Source: Melocanna baccifera
Lineage: Eukaryota > Streptophyta > Magnoliopsida > Poales > Poaceae
Direction: 5' to 3'
Length of the DNA: 64,000 nt
Assembly: GCA_036346265.1 (NCBI GenBank)
Contig: CM070707.1
Coordinates: 19,232,826-19,296,825, forward strand
Shown: positions 12,270 through 24,544 of the stretch, in pieces
How positions within the stretch are numbered: the first letter of the stretch is position 1
Layout: each line of letters starts with the position of its first letter
Made by a program: the position numbers and the translations under genes
Notes under the pieces: generated by a model
The model's database searches: none
The model's input: only the letters and a program-made list of their open reading frames with translations
Told to the model about the DNA's origin: nothing

Positions 12270-12499
12270 CTCCCTTCCTCTGCCTCCTCCTTCCTCACCT
12301 GCGACACGCCACCAAAAACACCACAAACCCATCAGATCCGCAGCGAAAGCAAACCGCGAATTCACAACAAACCGAGGGCGGAGGCTCGGTCTGGCGGCAG
12401 CGAAATGGCCGCCCGCCGCCGAGCAACGAAACGCGGGGAAGGAAGGGAGAAGAGGGGTGAGGTGGTGCTTGGTTGGTTTACCTGTGGGGGTGGCGGCGG

Positions 12500-12662
12500 C
12501 AGAGGGGGTGTGGAGGCGGAGCACGTAAACCCTAGGGAGAGCGTATAAAGGGGACCCCTCGGGCGAGGGTTTTGTTGGGTCGGACGGAAATGCCCCTCCT
12601 CGGGGATACACACTGCTAGGGCTGGTCGTTCTGGGCTGGCCGAGGTGGTTTCCGGCCCAATA
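12500..12662 (-). promoter_or_regulatory. RPL3 5' leader and promoter with ribosomal-gene motifs
   Basis: Upstream of the RPL3 start there is a telo-box core AAACCCTAG at 12527-12535 (plus-strand reading) and a site-II-like GGCCCA at 12654-12659. Both are typical of plant ribosomal-protein promoters. The leader is GC-rich. No canonical TATA box is obvious in the gene's orientation. The transcription start is not determined. Confidence 0.5.
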
Positions 12663-13317
12663 CTCCTTTTTTTCGTTTACTTATCAATTTTGTTCCTTTT
12701 CTTCTTCTCCCAACAAATATAGAGTGCATTCATACTGTTTTTGCTAATGGCTTATAACTTATAAATAGTAACAGCTTATAAAAAACTTGTAAAGAGATAT
12801 TCGTGTGTGATTTTAACCGATATAAATTAAATTACTATAGTGTGTACTACAATCGATTAGTAGATATCGTCTTAAAAAACACTGTTTAAAAGATAGATAC
12901 TATAGAAAAATTATTTACTAGAGAAAAGCAACTTATAGAAACCAAAACGACCAGGGCAATATATGGATCGTTTTCTATTCTTCATTTTTTCGTCGTTCAC
13001 TTCTTATATTGTGCTCGTTGGGGGGAAAAGAGCACGGGTTGTTCGTGCATGACATATACCGCCGGCAAATGAATTCTCTCTTTTCTCAGTGCGTTTGTGT
13101 GTTGTGTAATACCTTTTTGTACATTTGTTTGATACATAACACAGGAGCAATATCACTGGTGATACATGCAAATGCAATCCAAAATAATACAGCACAGAGA
13201 AATCAGTGACATATGGGATGTCCAATATTTTTAGCTACTCCAGTCACTTTTAGCTGAAGGATAGATATATGCAAGCAAAAGAAAATGATATTACTTGGGC
13301 ATAGCAAGATTCGAAAA
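12663..13317. other. Intergenic between RPL3 and SYP61
   Basis: AT-rich spacer. The right-hand part probably includes the SYP61 3' UTR and downstream flank. No gene or clear transposon was recognised. Confidence 0.4.
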
Positions 13318-13393
13318 GGAACAAAACTATATAGACACAGATTACATGGAATGTAGGAACAAAACTATATAGACACAGATTACATGGAATGTA
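13318..13393. repeat. Perfect 38-bp tandem duplication
   Basis: Two adjacent identical 38-bp units, each starting GGAACAAAACTATATAG, just downstream of the SYP61 stop and probably in its 3' UTR. Confidence 0.9.
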
Positions 13394-13510
13394 CTTATGT
13401 GCTCTGCTCTCTACACTTGATGGCAATACTGAATGACTCAAACCCTGCAATCCTTCCAGTATCGTCCTGGACTCAACAAGAATACAACGCACGCAACTCA
13501 CACCAGTCTC

Positions 13511-16081
13511 TCAAGTCAAGAACACCAAAACGAAAAGGATGATGAAAAGAACCACCAAGAACGCTATCATCATGATCTGCCCTCTCAAGCTGGCCTTCTT
13601 CAGGACCATAGCCACTCTTTTCTGCACAAATCAAAAGTTAGGACAGGTTTCAGGCTGCTGGAATCCAGAGTTAAAAGAAACTAGGCTCAAGATATTCTTC
13701 CTGTTGTAATAATATGCGGGCAAATATGCAGTTTCATGAAAGGCGGGCCGAACTGATTACAGAATAGGGGTAAGATAAAAGGACGACTAACAATATGTGC
13801 TTTGCTACAGCACAAGATATGAAGAATACCTGCACAAAGTCGAGCCGATTGGAAGTAGTTTCCATGTCAAGGCTTAGCTCACCCAAAAGTTTGTCCTGTA
13901 CAACGCACAACAGGAACATATATATCAACACGAGAAAGGACTTGGCATTTTGATGACACAATATAGTTATCTAAGCTCTTCATGTGTGTGTGTGTGTATG
14001 GAAAGAGAGTCCATAAGAATTATCTGTACAAAAGCAACAAAGGAAATTTGAAGTTACCCATTTTTATTAATGTTAATAAATACCTGTCCGACAAGCTCGT
14101 CGTGTATGGTGAGACCTACACCTCCAATTCGCTGGACGCTAGCACTAAGCGCATCCAACTCCTCATCTTGTCGCCTAACGCAGATGTAAATCCATTTATT
14201 AGTGGTTGTTTAAGCCACAGTTCATGTAAGTACAAAAAGAATCGAGAACGATCCTCTGGAAGGTATTATCTCAAAACTCCTGCCTAGGACATCATTACGA
14301 TTCTATGGGGCAGAGGTTAAATCCTTCTTGAAGTTTCAAGTTCTAAATCGGTATGTGAACAACATATATCTTAGGAAACAAGCTAAGTTTGTAAAGCAGT
14401 TACTTGATTAGGAGCATCTGCTGATCAGATTCTGAAGAAATGAAGTCATCGTTGTCTTGGGCCATGTGCTGCTTTGATCTGCCTGATTCAGAAGGATTGA
14501 CTGAATGACCGAAGACACTCTTTAGTTTTCCAGCATCAATATTCCGCCGTAAGGAGACCACCTAGGTCATTTGCAAATTCATTACATGCCCCATAATACT
14601 GAATTTGCTATGGAACTTCAGGTTGTAGCTTAACCATATTGGCAGATCACTGAGAAGTATTATGTAAAACTATACCTGGTTACGGGCAGTGCTAGTCCAG
14701 TTCCTCCTTTTTCCAATTTCAACCTTAGTAAGTCCATAGTAAGCTGGATCTCTTTCAGCAACTGAAATTGCCTTCTCCAGTTCATCCACCTTAATTGAAA
14801 GGTTAAAGCAAAAGGAAAAAAAAAGGGGTCAGAGATGGGTCAAGACAACATGACAAAAGGAGGAGCGTATGGTAATTTACAATTACAACAATCCATTCTG
14901 AACCTTATCAGTATGACAGTGGCAGGCATTGCCCAAATTATCACAAATATGTACACATAAAATCCTAATATGGAAACATTCTGGCAATCCTGGGCCAAAA
15001 ATTAGAATCACGGTATAAAACGGTGGTAATTTCACATACCTGCCATTGGATACTTTCACAGCTTGCTAGTAGTTCTTTGGTAAGATGCACATACTCCCCA
15101 GTGTTTTCAGGTGTTTGCTTCCATTGGTGAAAAGTATCTTGCAATTTGTCAATCTATACAACAATGGGGCAAGAGGACAAGTTGTTATACACATCATAAA
15201 AGAAAAAGAAAGGGACCAGTTCTAGGAATCCAAGATAACCTACAATTTTATTTGTAGCGTATTATTTGAATGAAGGATTATCGAACAATGGCATCCATAT
15301 TATTAGCATACATTTTAAAAATCTGTGAAGAGAATATACATAAACCAAACTCTTCAATACTAAATGAAGCACATGTTAAGACCAAACCGCTCTAGATGTA
15401 CAGATGCAAAGTTGCAAATAATCAGTCAGCACAAACAGGCTTCTCTGCAGAACAACAGTAAAACTTGGCATAACAACTATCCACGGCATCAACCTGCACA
15501 ACACAACCAAGTGATATCACAGATTCATGTATTGTCGAGATTTACTAAGATACGTTATACATTTATACTCCCTGCAATTGCCTTGCAAATATGATAATAG
15601 CCGAACAGAGCAACCTAAGAGATGGGTCCAGAGCTGCTAATTTGGGCACCCGGGATACAAACCGAGATGCCAATAACCTACATCCATTGAACCGCTTAAA
15701 TGTAGGTAGCCAAGAACACGCGAAAACATCATGTAACCTCCGAAATCATTGATCAAGAACTGGAGTCTTAACAGTAAGATTCATAACCACAGAAATGTAC
15801 AAATTCACAGGAAAAAAACACTGAATCTTAGGGAAATCCCTCAGAAGCGGCGTACAGGAATGCGGATGTAATTCGCAACCGGAAAGAACCCAAGAAACGC
15901 ATCAAAGCAGCGCTTCTACTACTACCGAATCATAACGCCACGGCGTGTCAATACACTACAGCACGACGCACGCCACTACACTGCAAGCCAAAGCAACGCA
16001 AGAAATGGATGGAGGGAGCTTGGTCACCGAGTCCTGGATCTCGTCCTTGACGATGTAGAAGGGATCCTGCGCGGGGGTCAT
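13511..16081 (-). CDS. SYP61: Syntaxin of plants 61 (Qc-SNARE), seven exons
   Basis: SYP61 is a trans-Golgi/early-endosome Qc-SNARE acting in membrane fusion and secretory traffic. Exons (minus): 16028-16081, 15040-15153, 14676-14789, 14404-14561, 14084-14174, 13830-13895 and 13511-13621. They total 708 nt, 235 residues, all GT-AG. The protein begins MTPAQDPFYIVKDEIQDS and has an N-terminal syntaxin-6-like helical domain (about residues 5-95). The SNARE helix runs from about 147 to 200, with the zero-layer Gln at about 177 in ELVGQ. A C-terminal membrane anchor (about 214-234, IMMIAFLVVLFIILFVLVFL) ends one residue before the stop. No lesion is seen. Upstream TGGGCY motifs fit constitutive expression. 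Confidence 0.95.
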
Positions 16082-16269
16082 CCTCTCACCGCAGCGCGGC
16101 CAAACCCGGCCGAAACTGGATCGGATTCAGCGAGCGCGCGAGCTGGATCGGGAGGGGAGGGATGGGCACCCGCACCTCCTTCCTTCCTCCGCTGTGTTTG
16201 GTGGCATCGATCGCCAAACGAGCAGAGACGTGGAGGGACGCGGGACAAGGGAGGAGAAGACCACCACCA

Positions 16270-16316
16270 CGAAATGGGCTTGATGGGCTAGGCCTTAGAA
16301 GTCGAAATGGGCCCCT
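16270..16316 (-). promoter_or_regulatory. Site-II-like cluster upstream of SYP61
   Basis: Three TGGGC/GGCCC motifs (aaatgggcttgatgggctagg and aaatgggcccc, read on the plus strand) lie about 190-235 bp upstream of the SYP61 start. Such clusters are common in plant housekeeping promoters. Function is inferred. Confidence 0.4.
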
Positions 16317-16596
16317 GTACGATTTCGTCCTCATTAGCTTATTCCCTCTCGCTTCCTTTCCTTTGCCTTTTTTTCCCGATTCCAAGCAAAACACACATAC
16401 CCTTTAGCACACTTTAAAAGACGAAGACCAGAGATAAATTAATGACTTATACAATTTCTACTAAAAATACACTCACATATGTATAAAGGTGAACATCTAA
16501 TAGATGAATTGTACAGCCACCACAACTCTTCACTCCACCAAGAGATGGTTTCCTCTCCAAACATTATTATTACTGCACTTAACACCGTAGTAGTTA

Positions 16597-16953
16597 GGGC
16601 AGTCCTAATGTTATAGTTTCTTACATTAATTAGACTTACCACGTAAGTATTTTGGTGATATGGCATAGTAATTAAAGAGAGGAGATAAGGAAACGGTTTC
16701 TTCATGAGGAAACTATTTCTTCACGAGTTTCAAAGTCGAGGAAACCAGCAAAAGATGCGCTGCAGCGAACTTGGTTTCTTATCATAGTATCTTAGAAGAA
16801 ACAGCCAATGCATGTGCAGGAAGGGGATGAAAATGATTGGTCACGATTCAATCTGATCCCACACGAAGAAACCATGGATTAAAAACTGTAGTTTGTATCA
16901 TAGTGTCTTAAAAGATTAGAAACTAGTCATAATTTCAAACATTGGGACTGCCC
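16597..16953. mobile_element. Tourist-like (PIF/Harbinger) MITE
   Basis: 357 bp with terminal inverted repeats GGGCAGTCCTAATG and CATTGGGACTGCCC, flanked by TTA at 16594-16596 and 16954-16956. The 3-bp TTA duplication is the Tourist signature. It ends about 300 bp before the EC1-like start codon, so it lies in that gene's promoter region. Confidence 0.85.
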
Positions 16954-17163
16954 TTATGCTACAGTTAACACTTATTACTGACGATCCATCGAGCCGGTGG
17001 GGTAGTAATATATGCACCACTGCGCTTCGACCATCAATTCGTCGTGCGCGCGTGGCAGACGCCGGTACGCCTTCGGGAAACGCACACGAGCGCCTCCTCC
17101 CCTTCACCTAGCCGCCATGGGCGCGCGTCCGTCTAGTTCCTAGCTCAAGCAAGCTCCCAAGCT

Positions 17164-17170
17164 ATATAAA
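17164..17170 (+). promoter_or_regulatory. TATA box of the EC1-like gene
   Basis: TATATAA about 85-90 bp before the ATG, in a normal position for a short 5' leader. Confidence 0.6.
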
Positions 17171-17254
17171 CGCACCGGTAGTATGCAGCTCCTCGACCGT
17201 ACACGGCTTATCTAACTTGCAGTGCATCCGCTACGTACTGTCCCGATAGATACA

Positions 17255-17716
17255 ATGGCACCCATCGAGAAGGTCCTCGCCGTAGCCGCCCTCCTACTCG
17301 TCGTCGCCTCCGGCGAGGTCTCCGCCCTTGGCACCACCGCGGCCGCTGCAGCTCCACCACCCCTTGTCGCGCGGCTCCACTTGGCCTTCTCGTCCATCGA
17401 CGACGGCGCCGGCCAGGGCGGCGGAGGCGGGTGGATGATGGAGTGCTGGAGCGCGGTGACTGAGCTGCGGTCGTGCACCAACGAGATCGTGCTCTTCTTC
17501 CTCAACGGCGAGTCCTACCTCGGCCACGAGTGCTGCCTCGCCATCCGCACCGTCACGCACCACTGCTGGCCCGCCATGCTCGCCTCCGTCGGATTCACCG
17601 CCGAGGAGGCCGACGTCCTCCGAGGGTTCTGCGACGCCGAGGTCGGCGCCCACGCCCCGCCGTCCGCCCCCGTGGTGCCACCCACCGCGCCGGCGCCGGC
17701 CCGTGCGTTCATATAG
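17255..17716 (+). CDS. EC1-like egg-cell-secreted protein (prolamin-like domain)
   Basis: Single-exon gene for 153 residues. Known EC1 proteins are small Cys-rich proteins secreted by the egg cell that promote sperm activation and gamete fusion. Residues 1-25 form a signal peptide (VLAVAALLLVVASG core). The prolamin-like domain (about 60-130) has six Cys at 64, 74, 93, 94, 104 and 126, in the ECW, SCT, ECC, HCW, FCD pattern of the family, and the conserved FFLNGESYLG stretch. The C-terminus is a Pro/Ala-rich tail (about 134-150). The ATG at 17255 gives the signal peptide directly; upstream codons in frame include a GTG but no ATG. Which EC1 paralogue this is cannot be told here. Egg-cell expression is inferred from the family. 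Confidence 0.92.
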   Translation: MAPIEKVLAVAALLLVVASGEVSALGTTAAAAAPPPLVARLHLAFSSIDDGAGQGGGGGWMMECWSAVTELRSCTNEIVLFFLNGESYLGHECCLAIRTVTHHCWPAMLASVGFTAEEADVLRGFCDAEVGAHAPPSAPVVPPTAPAPARAFI

Positions 17717-17829
17717 GAGATATATATACAAGGAATTGCATGCATGAGTATAGTAGACTCGACCAGTGCATCCATGAACACACTCGAGTGTATTGACAAG
17801 TCACACGCGAGCAATGTAATCAGAGCTTG

Positions 17830-17835
17830 AATAAA
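17830..17835 (+). terminator. Poly(A) signal of the EC1-like gene
   Basis: AATAAA about 115 bp after the stop codon. Confidence 0.5.
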
Positions 17836-18973
17836 TCGGCATGCACTATTTTGCTTGGATATTCGTTAATTAATTTCAATTAGCCATCCAATTAGGATCC
17901 GTTGATACATGCATGCTCGTCAGTCTGATCAGAAAATCAACAACAATACATATTTACATATGGGACTTGTCTATTCCATAATTGCCTGCAATTTTCGTAA
18001 ATCTCACTCACTTTTTCAGCCGTTGGATCACCATCTATGGCCCGTGAGGGTTGCATTAGTTGATGTTTGTTTCTATCTGTGCTATTTAGTCGGGCTAGGC
18101 TGTTCTATCACTTACCGGATCCACATTTTTCAATTGTCGACCCGTTAAGGGCCTGCTTGAATGAAAATCACGAGGCAAAAACTAGGCCATTGCTGCAGCC
18201 TAGAGTCACAGAACAACTAGAACTTCGAAAAAGCCCATCCCTTTATTTTCTGTAACTTAATCTGTCCCACATGACAACATGTTATTACCTATCTCACAAG
18301 AAACCTAAGCTTGGTGAGCCCAATAGAACACACAATACATTCAACAAGATGTGTCGATGAAAGTAAAATAAAAAGGCACTATCAAGCATAGACTTTATTG
18401 TCGTGGACAAAAAGAATGTTACAAGAATGAATTCGATGTGAATGAATGTGTTCTAGAGCACACAGACCACCCTATTTATATATATATATATATCTAAAAG
18501 ATGCTAGTTAATGCCACTAAGGGGGCCAGTTATCCTTACGCACATGTCTTAATTGAGTCTTGAACCGGCACATCTCTTGATCACTTGTCGTGTCCTTTGG
18601 CTAACCGTCGTAGGTTGCCAGCTACACCAATAACTGCTTTCACGTTAATCATGTGGAAAATTGTTGTCTCTTCCAACCAGTTTACCTAGTTGGAGCTTGT
18701 AGAACCATATGTTTGGCAGTCATTGCCCATGACTGATCATCTCTTAATCGCAACTGGTCGTTTGGCTCCTAACCAGTTTTGCTCATGACTGATCATCTCT
18801 TAATCGCAACTGGTCGTTTGGCTCCTAACCAGTTTATTATTAATGGGGTAAGTTTTCTTTTGGAACATGATCGTAGACAGAGCTGTTATGTTAAATGGGC
18901 CCTTCTCTCTTGGGAAAATATTGACCTGATCAAGAACCCATTCGGGTGATTGTTATCAAAAACCCATTTTTAA
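17836..18973. other. Intergenic, no gene seen
   Basis: Mixed AT-rich DNA with a short (TA)n tract near 18478-18494 and the 56-bp tandem duplication listed separately. No coding frame with recognisable features. Confidence 0.4.
18728..18835. repeat. 56-bp tandem duplication
   Basis: Two near-identical copies of a unit starting CATGACTGATCATCTC and containing ACTGGTCGTTTGGC, at 18728 and 18784. The ACTGGT/ACCAGTT motif also occurs nearby at about 18678. Possibly part of an old LTR. Confidence 0.8.
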
Positions 18974-19216
18974 GGGCCTGTTCTTTACGGCTTCTAAAAG
19001 CCGCTTTTGGCTTTTGCTACAGTAACTAACTTTTAAATGGAGTATTTTTTTAAGATAGGGTTTACAAGTTAATTGTAGCACACGTTAAAAAACTAATATT
19101 TATATCATCAAAAATCGCAAGCGAGTATCTCTCTTTCCGCAATCTCTGTCGCAAACAGCCAAAAAGCCATCAGCCGCAGCCAAAAGCTATCAGCCGCAGC
19201 CGGAAAGAACAGGCCC
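18974..19216. mobile_element. Tourist-like MITE, family T1
   Basis: 243 bp with ends GGGCCTGTTCTTT and AAAGAACAGGCCC, flanked by TAA at 18971-18973 and 19217-19219. Diverged copies in this window are at 33501-33747, 35481-35723 and 56826-57069. Confidence 0.85.
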
Positions 19217-19219
19217 TAA

Positions 19220-20172
19220 AACTAGGGTATTCAAGTGTTGCAGCATCCAAACAGATGGGCTTCCATTTCTTGTATTGAGCAGCCCATGCATGTGAGAAAG
19301 AGCTGGGCCGAGACATGCATGTGTCCTCTCAGCCATGCATCAACTTTTAACGTATTGCGACGGCTCATATTGACTTTTACTTCTAACTTCTACTCGAAGA
19401 AGTCATAAATCAATATGAATATTTAGCTTCTCTACTCCTCTTGTTTTGATATAAGTCAAGGGATTATGGGCGCATCACGTACATTATTCCTCTTGCTCCC
19501 ATCTCACATACATCTCTCTCACCTTTTGCACCGCTTACCCTCTCCTTTTAAAAATCGCTTCTTTTAGTCGCTACTATTTATTTTAAACCAAAAATCATCA
19601 ACCACAACTAAAAGCCATCAATATAAAACAATATAAACACCCCCCCCGCTTCGCCTTCTTTTCACCAATGACGTGATGATACCTCAACTTGATGCGTGTT
19701 TTGCATAGGGGCGGAGGAGGGGTGCTGGCAGAGTCAGACCTTATGGTTGGATGAATTTGCACTATAGCTATTTATATTTTAAGAAATTTTATTATCATAA
19801 GTATTATTTCATCCCCTCAACAAATATAATTATATTATATATATATCATTCGATTTCCTCATTTCTAAATCCTTGCTCTGGCCCTGGTTTTGCATTGAAC
19901 AACTAGTTACAGATCGACAGGTCGGGAGTGCTTCTGCACGGGGGGTGATTTTGATGCGCATTACGCTCTGTCGATCCAGAATTAACCATGGTATATATGC
20001 ATGTGCGGTCGCGTCGTCTCGCAAAAAAAAGTCAGACCTAGACGTTGCAGATGCATGTGCAACCATGGTAGTTTGGATACGAACAAGTGCTCGAGGCTCG
20101 GTCAGCGATAGGGGAGTGGTTGCGAGTTGCATCGCTCGCTCGCGTGCATTATTGCTCTTTGGAATATCTTTA
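19220..20172. other. Intergenic, no gene seen
   Basis: AT-rich spacer up to Helitron H1, with no recognisable gene. A 7-C run sits at about 19641-19647. Confidence 0.4.
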
Positions 20173-20264
20173 TCTTTACTACTTTAAAAGAAGGAGTTGG
20201 TGGTTGATGAGTCCTCCTTTATTTTTTTTAACCATTCGATCTGATTATGAGATAGAATCTGAAC

Positions 20265-20995
20265 CGTTCTCCCCCCACCTCCCCCTCCGCACCCGCCGCC
20301 CTGATCCGCTCCCCCTCGCTCTCCTCCTGCTGCCCCGATCCGCTCCCCCTCGCTGTCCCCCCGCTCTCCCACACAGCGCCCCCCACCCCCCGCCGCCTCC
20401 CCCTCGCTCCCCCCGTCCTCCCTCTCCCCTGCCTCCGCACGACCGCACCCTCCCGCCGGCGCCGCGCCCCCTCGCTCCCCCCGTCCTCCCTCTCCCCCTG
20501 CCTCCGCACGGCCGCCCCCCTGCCGCCTCCCCCCGTCCTCCCTCTCCCCTGCCTCCGCACGGCCGCCCCCGGCGCGCGGCCTCCCCTCGCTCTCCCCGCC
20601 GCCCCCACCTCGCAGATCTCGCTCTCCCCCCGCCCCACCGCCTCCCCTCGCTCTCCCGCCTCCCCTCGCTCTCCCTCGCCTCCGCAGATCCGCCTCTCCC
20701 CCCGCGCGGCTCCTCCCCCCCCGCGTCGCCGCCTCTCCCTCGTAGCGTTGACCTCCCCACCCGCGTCACGGCGCCCATCACCGCCGCTGCCTCCCTCCCA
20801 TCCGCGTCGCCGCCACCGCACCCCATCCATTGCCGCCTCCTCTCCCCATCCGCCGACCGCCACCCCACCCATCGCCTCGTGCGCCTCCCCACCCACCGCC
20901 GCGCCGCCTCCTTCCCATCCGCCGCCGCCGCTGTCTCCCCCTCCGCCCCACCGTGTCGACGCATCGCCGCCGCCTCTACCCCTTAACCCTCGCCC
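20265..20995 (+). repeat. Strand-skewed GC-rich block of H1
   Basis: Degenerate repeats of CTCCCC, CGCTCTCC and CCTCCGC give a strongly C-rich plus strand. Matching blocks occur in H2 (about 29330-30025), H3 (about 32440-33040) and H4 (about 52010-52440), always just inside the 5' end and always C-rich on the Helitron sense strand. Long Pro/Arg/Ser-rich frames here are composition artefacts. Confidence 0.75.
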
Positions 20996-21189
20996 TGCCC
21001 TTGCTTCCCACGTGCGAGGCATCCAGAGGCGAACACCGGAGATAGGTTCTTCAAGCAGGGCAATCAAGCAGGAGAAGTAGATCGATTTGATTCTTCCAAT
21101 GTTGTATTCTTTAAATCTTGCATGATGGGTGTTTGGTTGGGGGCCTTGGGGCTAAGCTTGCTGGTGTTTGATGATTTCTTGTGCATTCT

Positions 21190-23200
21190 TGTGCCTTGGT
21201 TGGCGATGCCTTCAATTGGTGCCAGCGCCAACGACGCACAGCCGATTCGCGAACGCGATGGCGAGATCACGCACTCGATTATCGACTGCTCCCGTGGGTG
21301 CTCCACCTCCCATCACTACTGTATTGCCTCTCCTCCATTCGTTGATCCTCTGATCTTCTTTTTTTCTTTGTATATGTCGTTATCTTTTTCTATGTGAGGT
21401 TAAAATCTTAGCTAATGATGCTACTATATATATTCTCATTCCTTGCAGTCTTGCAGAGGAGGTTTGAGCTAAGAACAATGGATGCTTGGCTTCACTTTTG
21501 AGGTTTGTTTGCCCCTTTACATTGTACATAGGTTTTGAATTTATCAGCTGAGTTCTTCCTGTTCTAACCGTGCAAATAGATTGGCTGAATATATGCACAT
21601 GTGGTCGCCACTGACTACAGCCTAAGTCAGTATGCAATTACGCCTTATGTATCATCCTGTCCTTTTGTATTTTCCTTTATCCATATTTAGTTCTAAGATC
21701 TGTGATGATATGGTGGTCGATGCATTGCTGTATTTAGTGCTTGCGCAGAATGCTCTGCTACTGTGTTTGCTTGAAATTGTAAATACTTCATGTACTGTAC
21801 TTTGATATGGCACTATATTAGTACAAATTTTATTTCTAAAATAACTTACGTAAGATATAATGCTCTCTGAAAACAATCTTCATGGCTGCACATTTTAGTT
21901 ATCTGATTTAGCATCAATGCTAGCATATCATGCGACAAAGTCATTGATCGCATGGTCGATGCAAGCTAGAAGATGGTGGCCATCTCTTGGTTCGGCGATG
22001 TGCGGGACAATGAAGGCAAATTAGTGAAGTTCAGTAGTCATTTCTCTGTTAGTTTCCTCCTCTTCTTTTACCTTCCATTACCTTGCAACATTGTTTTTCC
22101 GTCGCACTTATGAAATGTATTAAGCAAAGGAAATCATCTTTCTGCAATTGCATACACTTAGTATTGTAAGGTTCGATTATTTATCATGCAGGATTGTCTA
22201 ATGTAGGTGTTATGTATGATAACAAAAATTTCATAGTTGTTACTTATCGCCAATGCTCTATTAATATGTTCAAAATGGAAAGTCTCTTTTATCATTAGCG
22301 TTTGATTTGATATACCTCGATATTATAAGTTTATAATTTTGAAAGTTGCCTGAGACATAGTTCCAATTAAAATCGGCTAAATAGGGACAAGCGTGTATTT
22401 CTATTAGTCGCATTCGTAGTTGCCCTACTTAGTAGTTCAGGTAGATAGAAAGTAATCCTAATCCTCACTTTTTATGTACCATGCTCAGTTTTCACTGATG
22501 TGTAATTATAGTTGATGAGCAAATTATACTTCAAAAGTAAGGCTAAAACTGTATGATTTAAAAGCCAGTTTATTAATTTTCTATAGAAACTTACTTGTAG
22601 CTTCGTTGGCTATCAAAGCTTCATGAACAGACTTAATTTTGATGTGATAATGAATCTGTGATCCACCTTTTATTTGGCTACGTTATTACTAAACAGATTT
22701 GTGTGCAGGTTTCTGAAATGGTTGATAACCCTGGGATAGAAATTTAGAGTCAGTAGCTAGATGGTGGCTTTGTTACAAGAAGAATCCTTGCTTGAATATG
22801 TTAATATTGTTGTGTTATGGAGTCTTTGGAAAAAAAGGAATGAATTGTGTGTTTCAGAATGATAAATGGCTTGGTTTGCAGCTGTTTGAAGGATAATCAC
22901 GTTGCCTTTAAGGAGTTGGAGGCTGTTTTGCTAGGATATCTGATTGCAAGTGATGGATCACTACATTGGGTTTGTGGAGACCAAGACGGAGGAGGCAACG
23001 AGCTTACTGTGGAGATAACGTGCACTGGGATGGCTGGATATATTGTGAAGCAATGTAATTGAAAGGAGCTTGCAGAAGAAGGAACGTGTGCAATGTAATG
23101 TAATTGAGTAGGAACTTGAGAATAGTAGGTGTGATGAGTAGTGCCTGCTGTTTGGAAAACCAGAAAATAGTTGATTGTAATGGTGAACAACATTTGTTGT
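21190..23200 (+). other. Exon-like segments of an unidentified gene carried by H1
   Basis: Splice-like segments conserved between H1 and H2 suggest a captured gene piece. One is near 21215-21320. One is near 21940-22035, which in H2 reads KQVVDRMVMQARRWWPSLGS before a gt. One starts after tttgtgtgcag near 22710, and one runs about 22847-23060, ending with a TAATTG stop region, then a probable 3' UTR with AATAAA near 23214. I do not recognise the protein. H1 carries small indels relative to H2 in the second segment. No function is proposed. Confidence 0.4.
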
Positions 23201-23244
23201 GGTCCATCTCATAAATAAAATGGAAAAGGGCTACATATATGGCC

Positions 23245-23785
23245 TTTTGTTAGAGCACATCTGGAAATATTTTTGCTTGGAACTATGGCCATGTCCAACC
23301 TTTTTTTTTTGGCCCCAAGAAAGCCACATGAATTGTCTCTACGTGGGCATGCTTTTGGTTGCATCAATTTATCGGCAAGTAATAGTATAGTACTTAGCAT
23401 GATCATCCTATATATTACATGGATGCACTCTGTCAATACATGCGGTGATGGTTTGTAGTTTCGATGCATATATTTTAATCTTTCCTGTCATTGATACTAT
23501 ACTTTGATGGTTTTGTTAGAGCACATCTGGGAAATATTTTTTGCTTGGAACTATGGCTCTGTCCAACCTTTTTTTCTGCCCCCAAGAAAGCCACACGAAT
23601 TGTCTCTACGTGGGCATGCTTTTGATCACATCAATTTATCGGCAAGTAATAGTGTAGTACTTAGCATGATCATCCTATATATTACATGAATGCACTCTGT
23701 CAATACATGCAGTGATGGTTTGTAGTTTCTGATGCATATATTTTAATCTTTCTGTCATTGATACTATACTTTAATGGTTTTGTTT
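23245..23785 (+). repeat. 266-bp tandem duplication inside H1
   Basis: Two copies starting TTTTGTTAGAGCACATCTGG at 23245 and 23511. The same duplication is present, inverted, in H2 at about 26505-27047, so it arose before the two Helitron copies separated. Confidence 0.85.
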
Positions 23786-24544
23786 GTGCCATGGTCTTTG
23801 TTGCCATGTTTTTAAGTATTTTGCCACTACCTTTTATGGTGACGCTATCCACGCGAAGCTGGTGAAAAAGAATCTTTTTGCTATATTTGTTGGACTTTAG
23901 AGACATGATGGTCAGTCCATGCTTCTCTTCTCGAATCTCGATATTGTTGCACGATTGTTTACTTCCATCAATGCTTGTTCTGTATACTATCGAGCATGGA
24001 CATATACATCTTTGCCTCTTTTGCGTCAGTTGTATGTGGAAAGTAAGTTTTTCCATACTCTTCATAAACTGTATGAATGCAGCTACTAGATACTTGGTGC
24101 GAATAGCCATGAGGGCATAAGGTTGTATCTTTGATCACGAGCTCCTCGGGTTCAGTGATTTCAGGTCTACAATGTATCATTTTGTCGATGTAAATGAGTG
24201 TAGTTTGCGGTTATACATAAACATCTTTGCCCAATTGATGTTGAAAAATGTGCTTGTTCTATCATACTTCACTAATATGATGCTTGATTTATTTATGAGT
24301 ATGAACATATATATTTTGTTTGATACATGATGATGTAAGATAAAGTTGATATTTATTATTCAATTTGAAATCATATTTGATAGTATGCATCACTTTTATT
24401 TGGTTTTCCGTTGCAACGCACGGGTACCTTACTAGTCTGGATATATATATCTAGCTTTGCTTTGGATCCAATGCATGTTCACACAAATGATCGTGTTTTG
24501 GTTTGCCTTTTGCTTTCCTCTTTTAAGTGCCACTATTCTGCTTA

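Larger units (their letters stand above)
20173..24435 (+). mobile_element. Helitron H1
   Basis: Non-autonomous Helitron of about 4.26 kb. The 5' end is TCTTTACTACTTTAAAAGAAGG, preceded by A at 20172. The 3' end carries the grass Helitron signature CGTTGCAACGCACGGG with a short CCGT/ACGG stem, then CTTACTAG, followed by T at 24436. Insertion between A and T without target duplication is normal for Helitrons. No Rep/helicase is encoded. Content in order: conserved 5' 90 bp, a roughly 700-bp C-rich GC block, exon-like segments, a 266-bp tandem duplication, and the AT-rich 3' end. H2 (25856-30114) is its close inverted copy. Confidence 0.88.

Noticed and set aside
12072..12611. 179-residue minus-strand frame through the RPL3 first exon
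   Set aside because: It contains the real RPL3 exon 1 but reads through intron and leader; the spliced RPL3 model explains the coding signal.
20087..21080. Long Pro/Ser/Arg-rich frames on both strands, up to about 300 residues
   Set aside because: They follow the low-complexity C-rich block of Helitron H1, overlap in several frames and strands, and have no domain. Equivalent frames in H2, H3 and H4 are rejected for the same reason.
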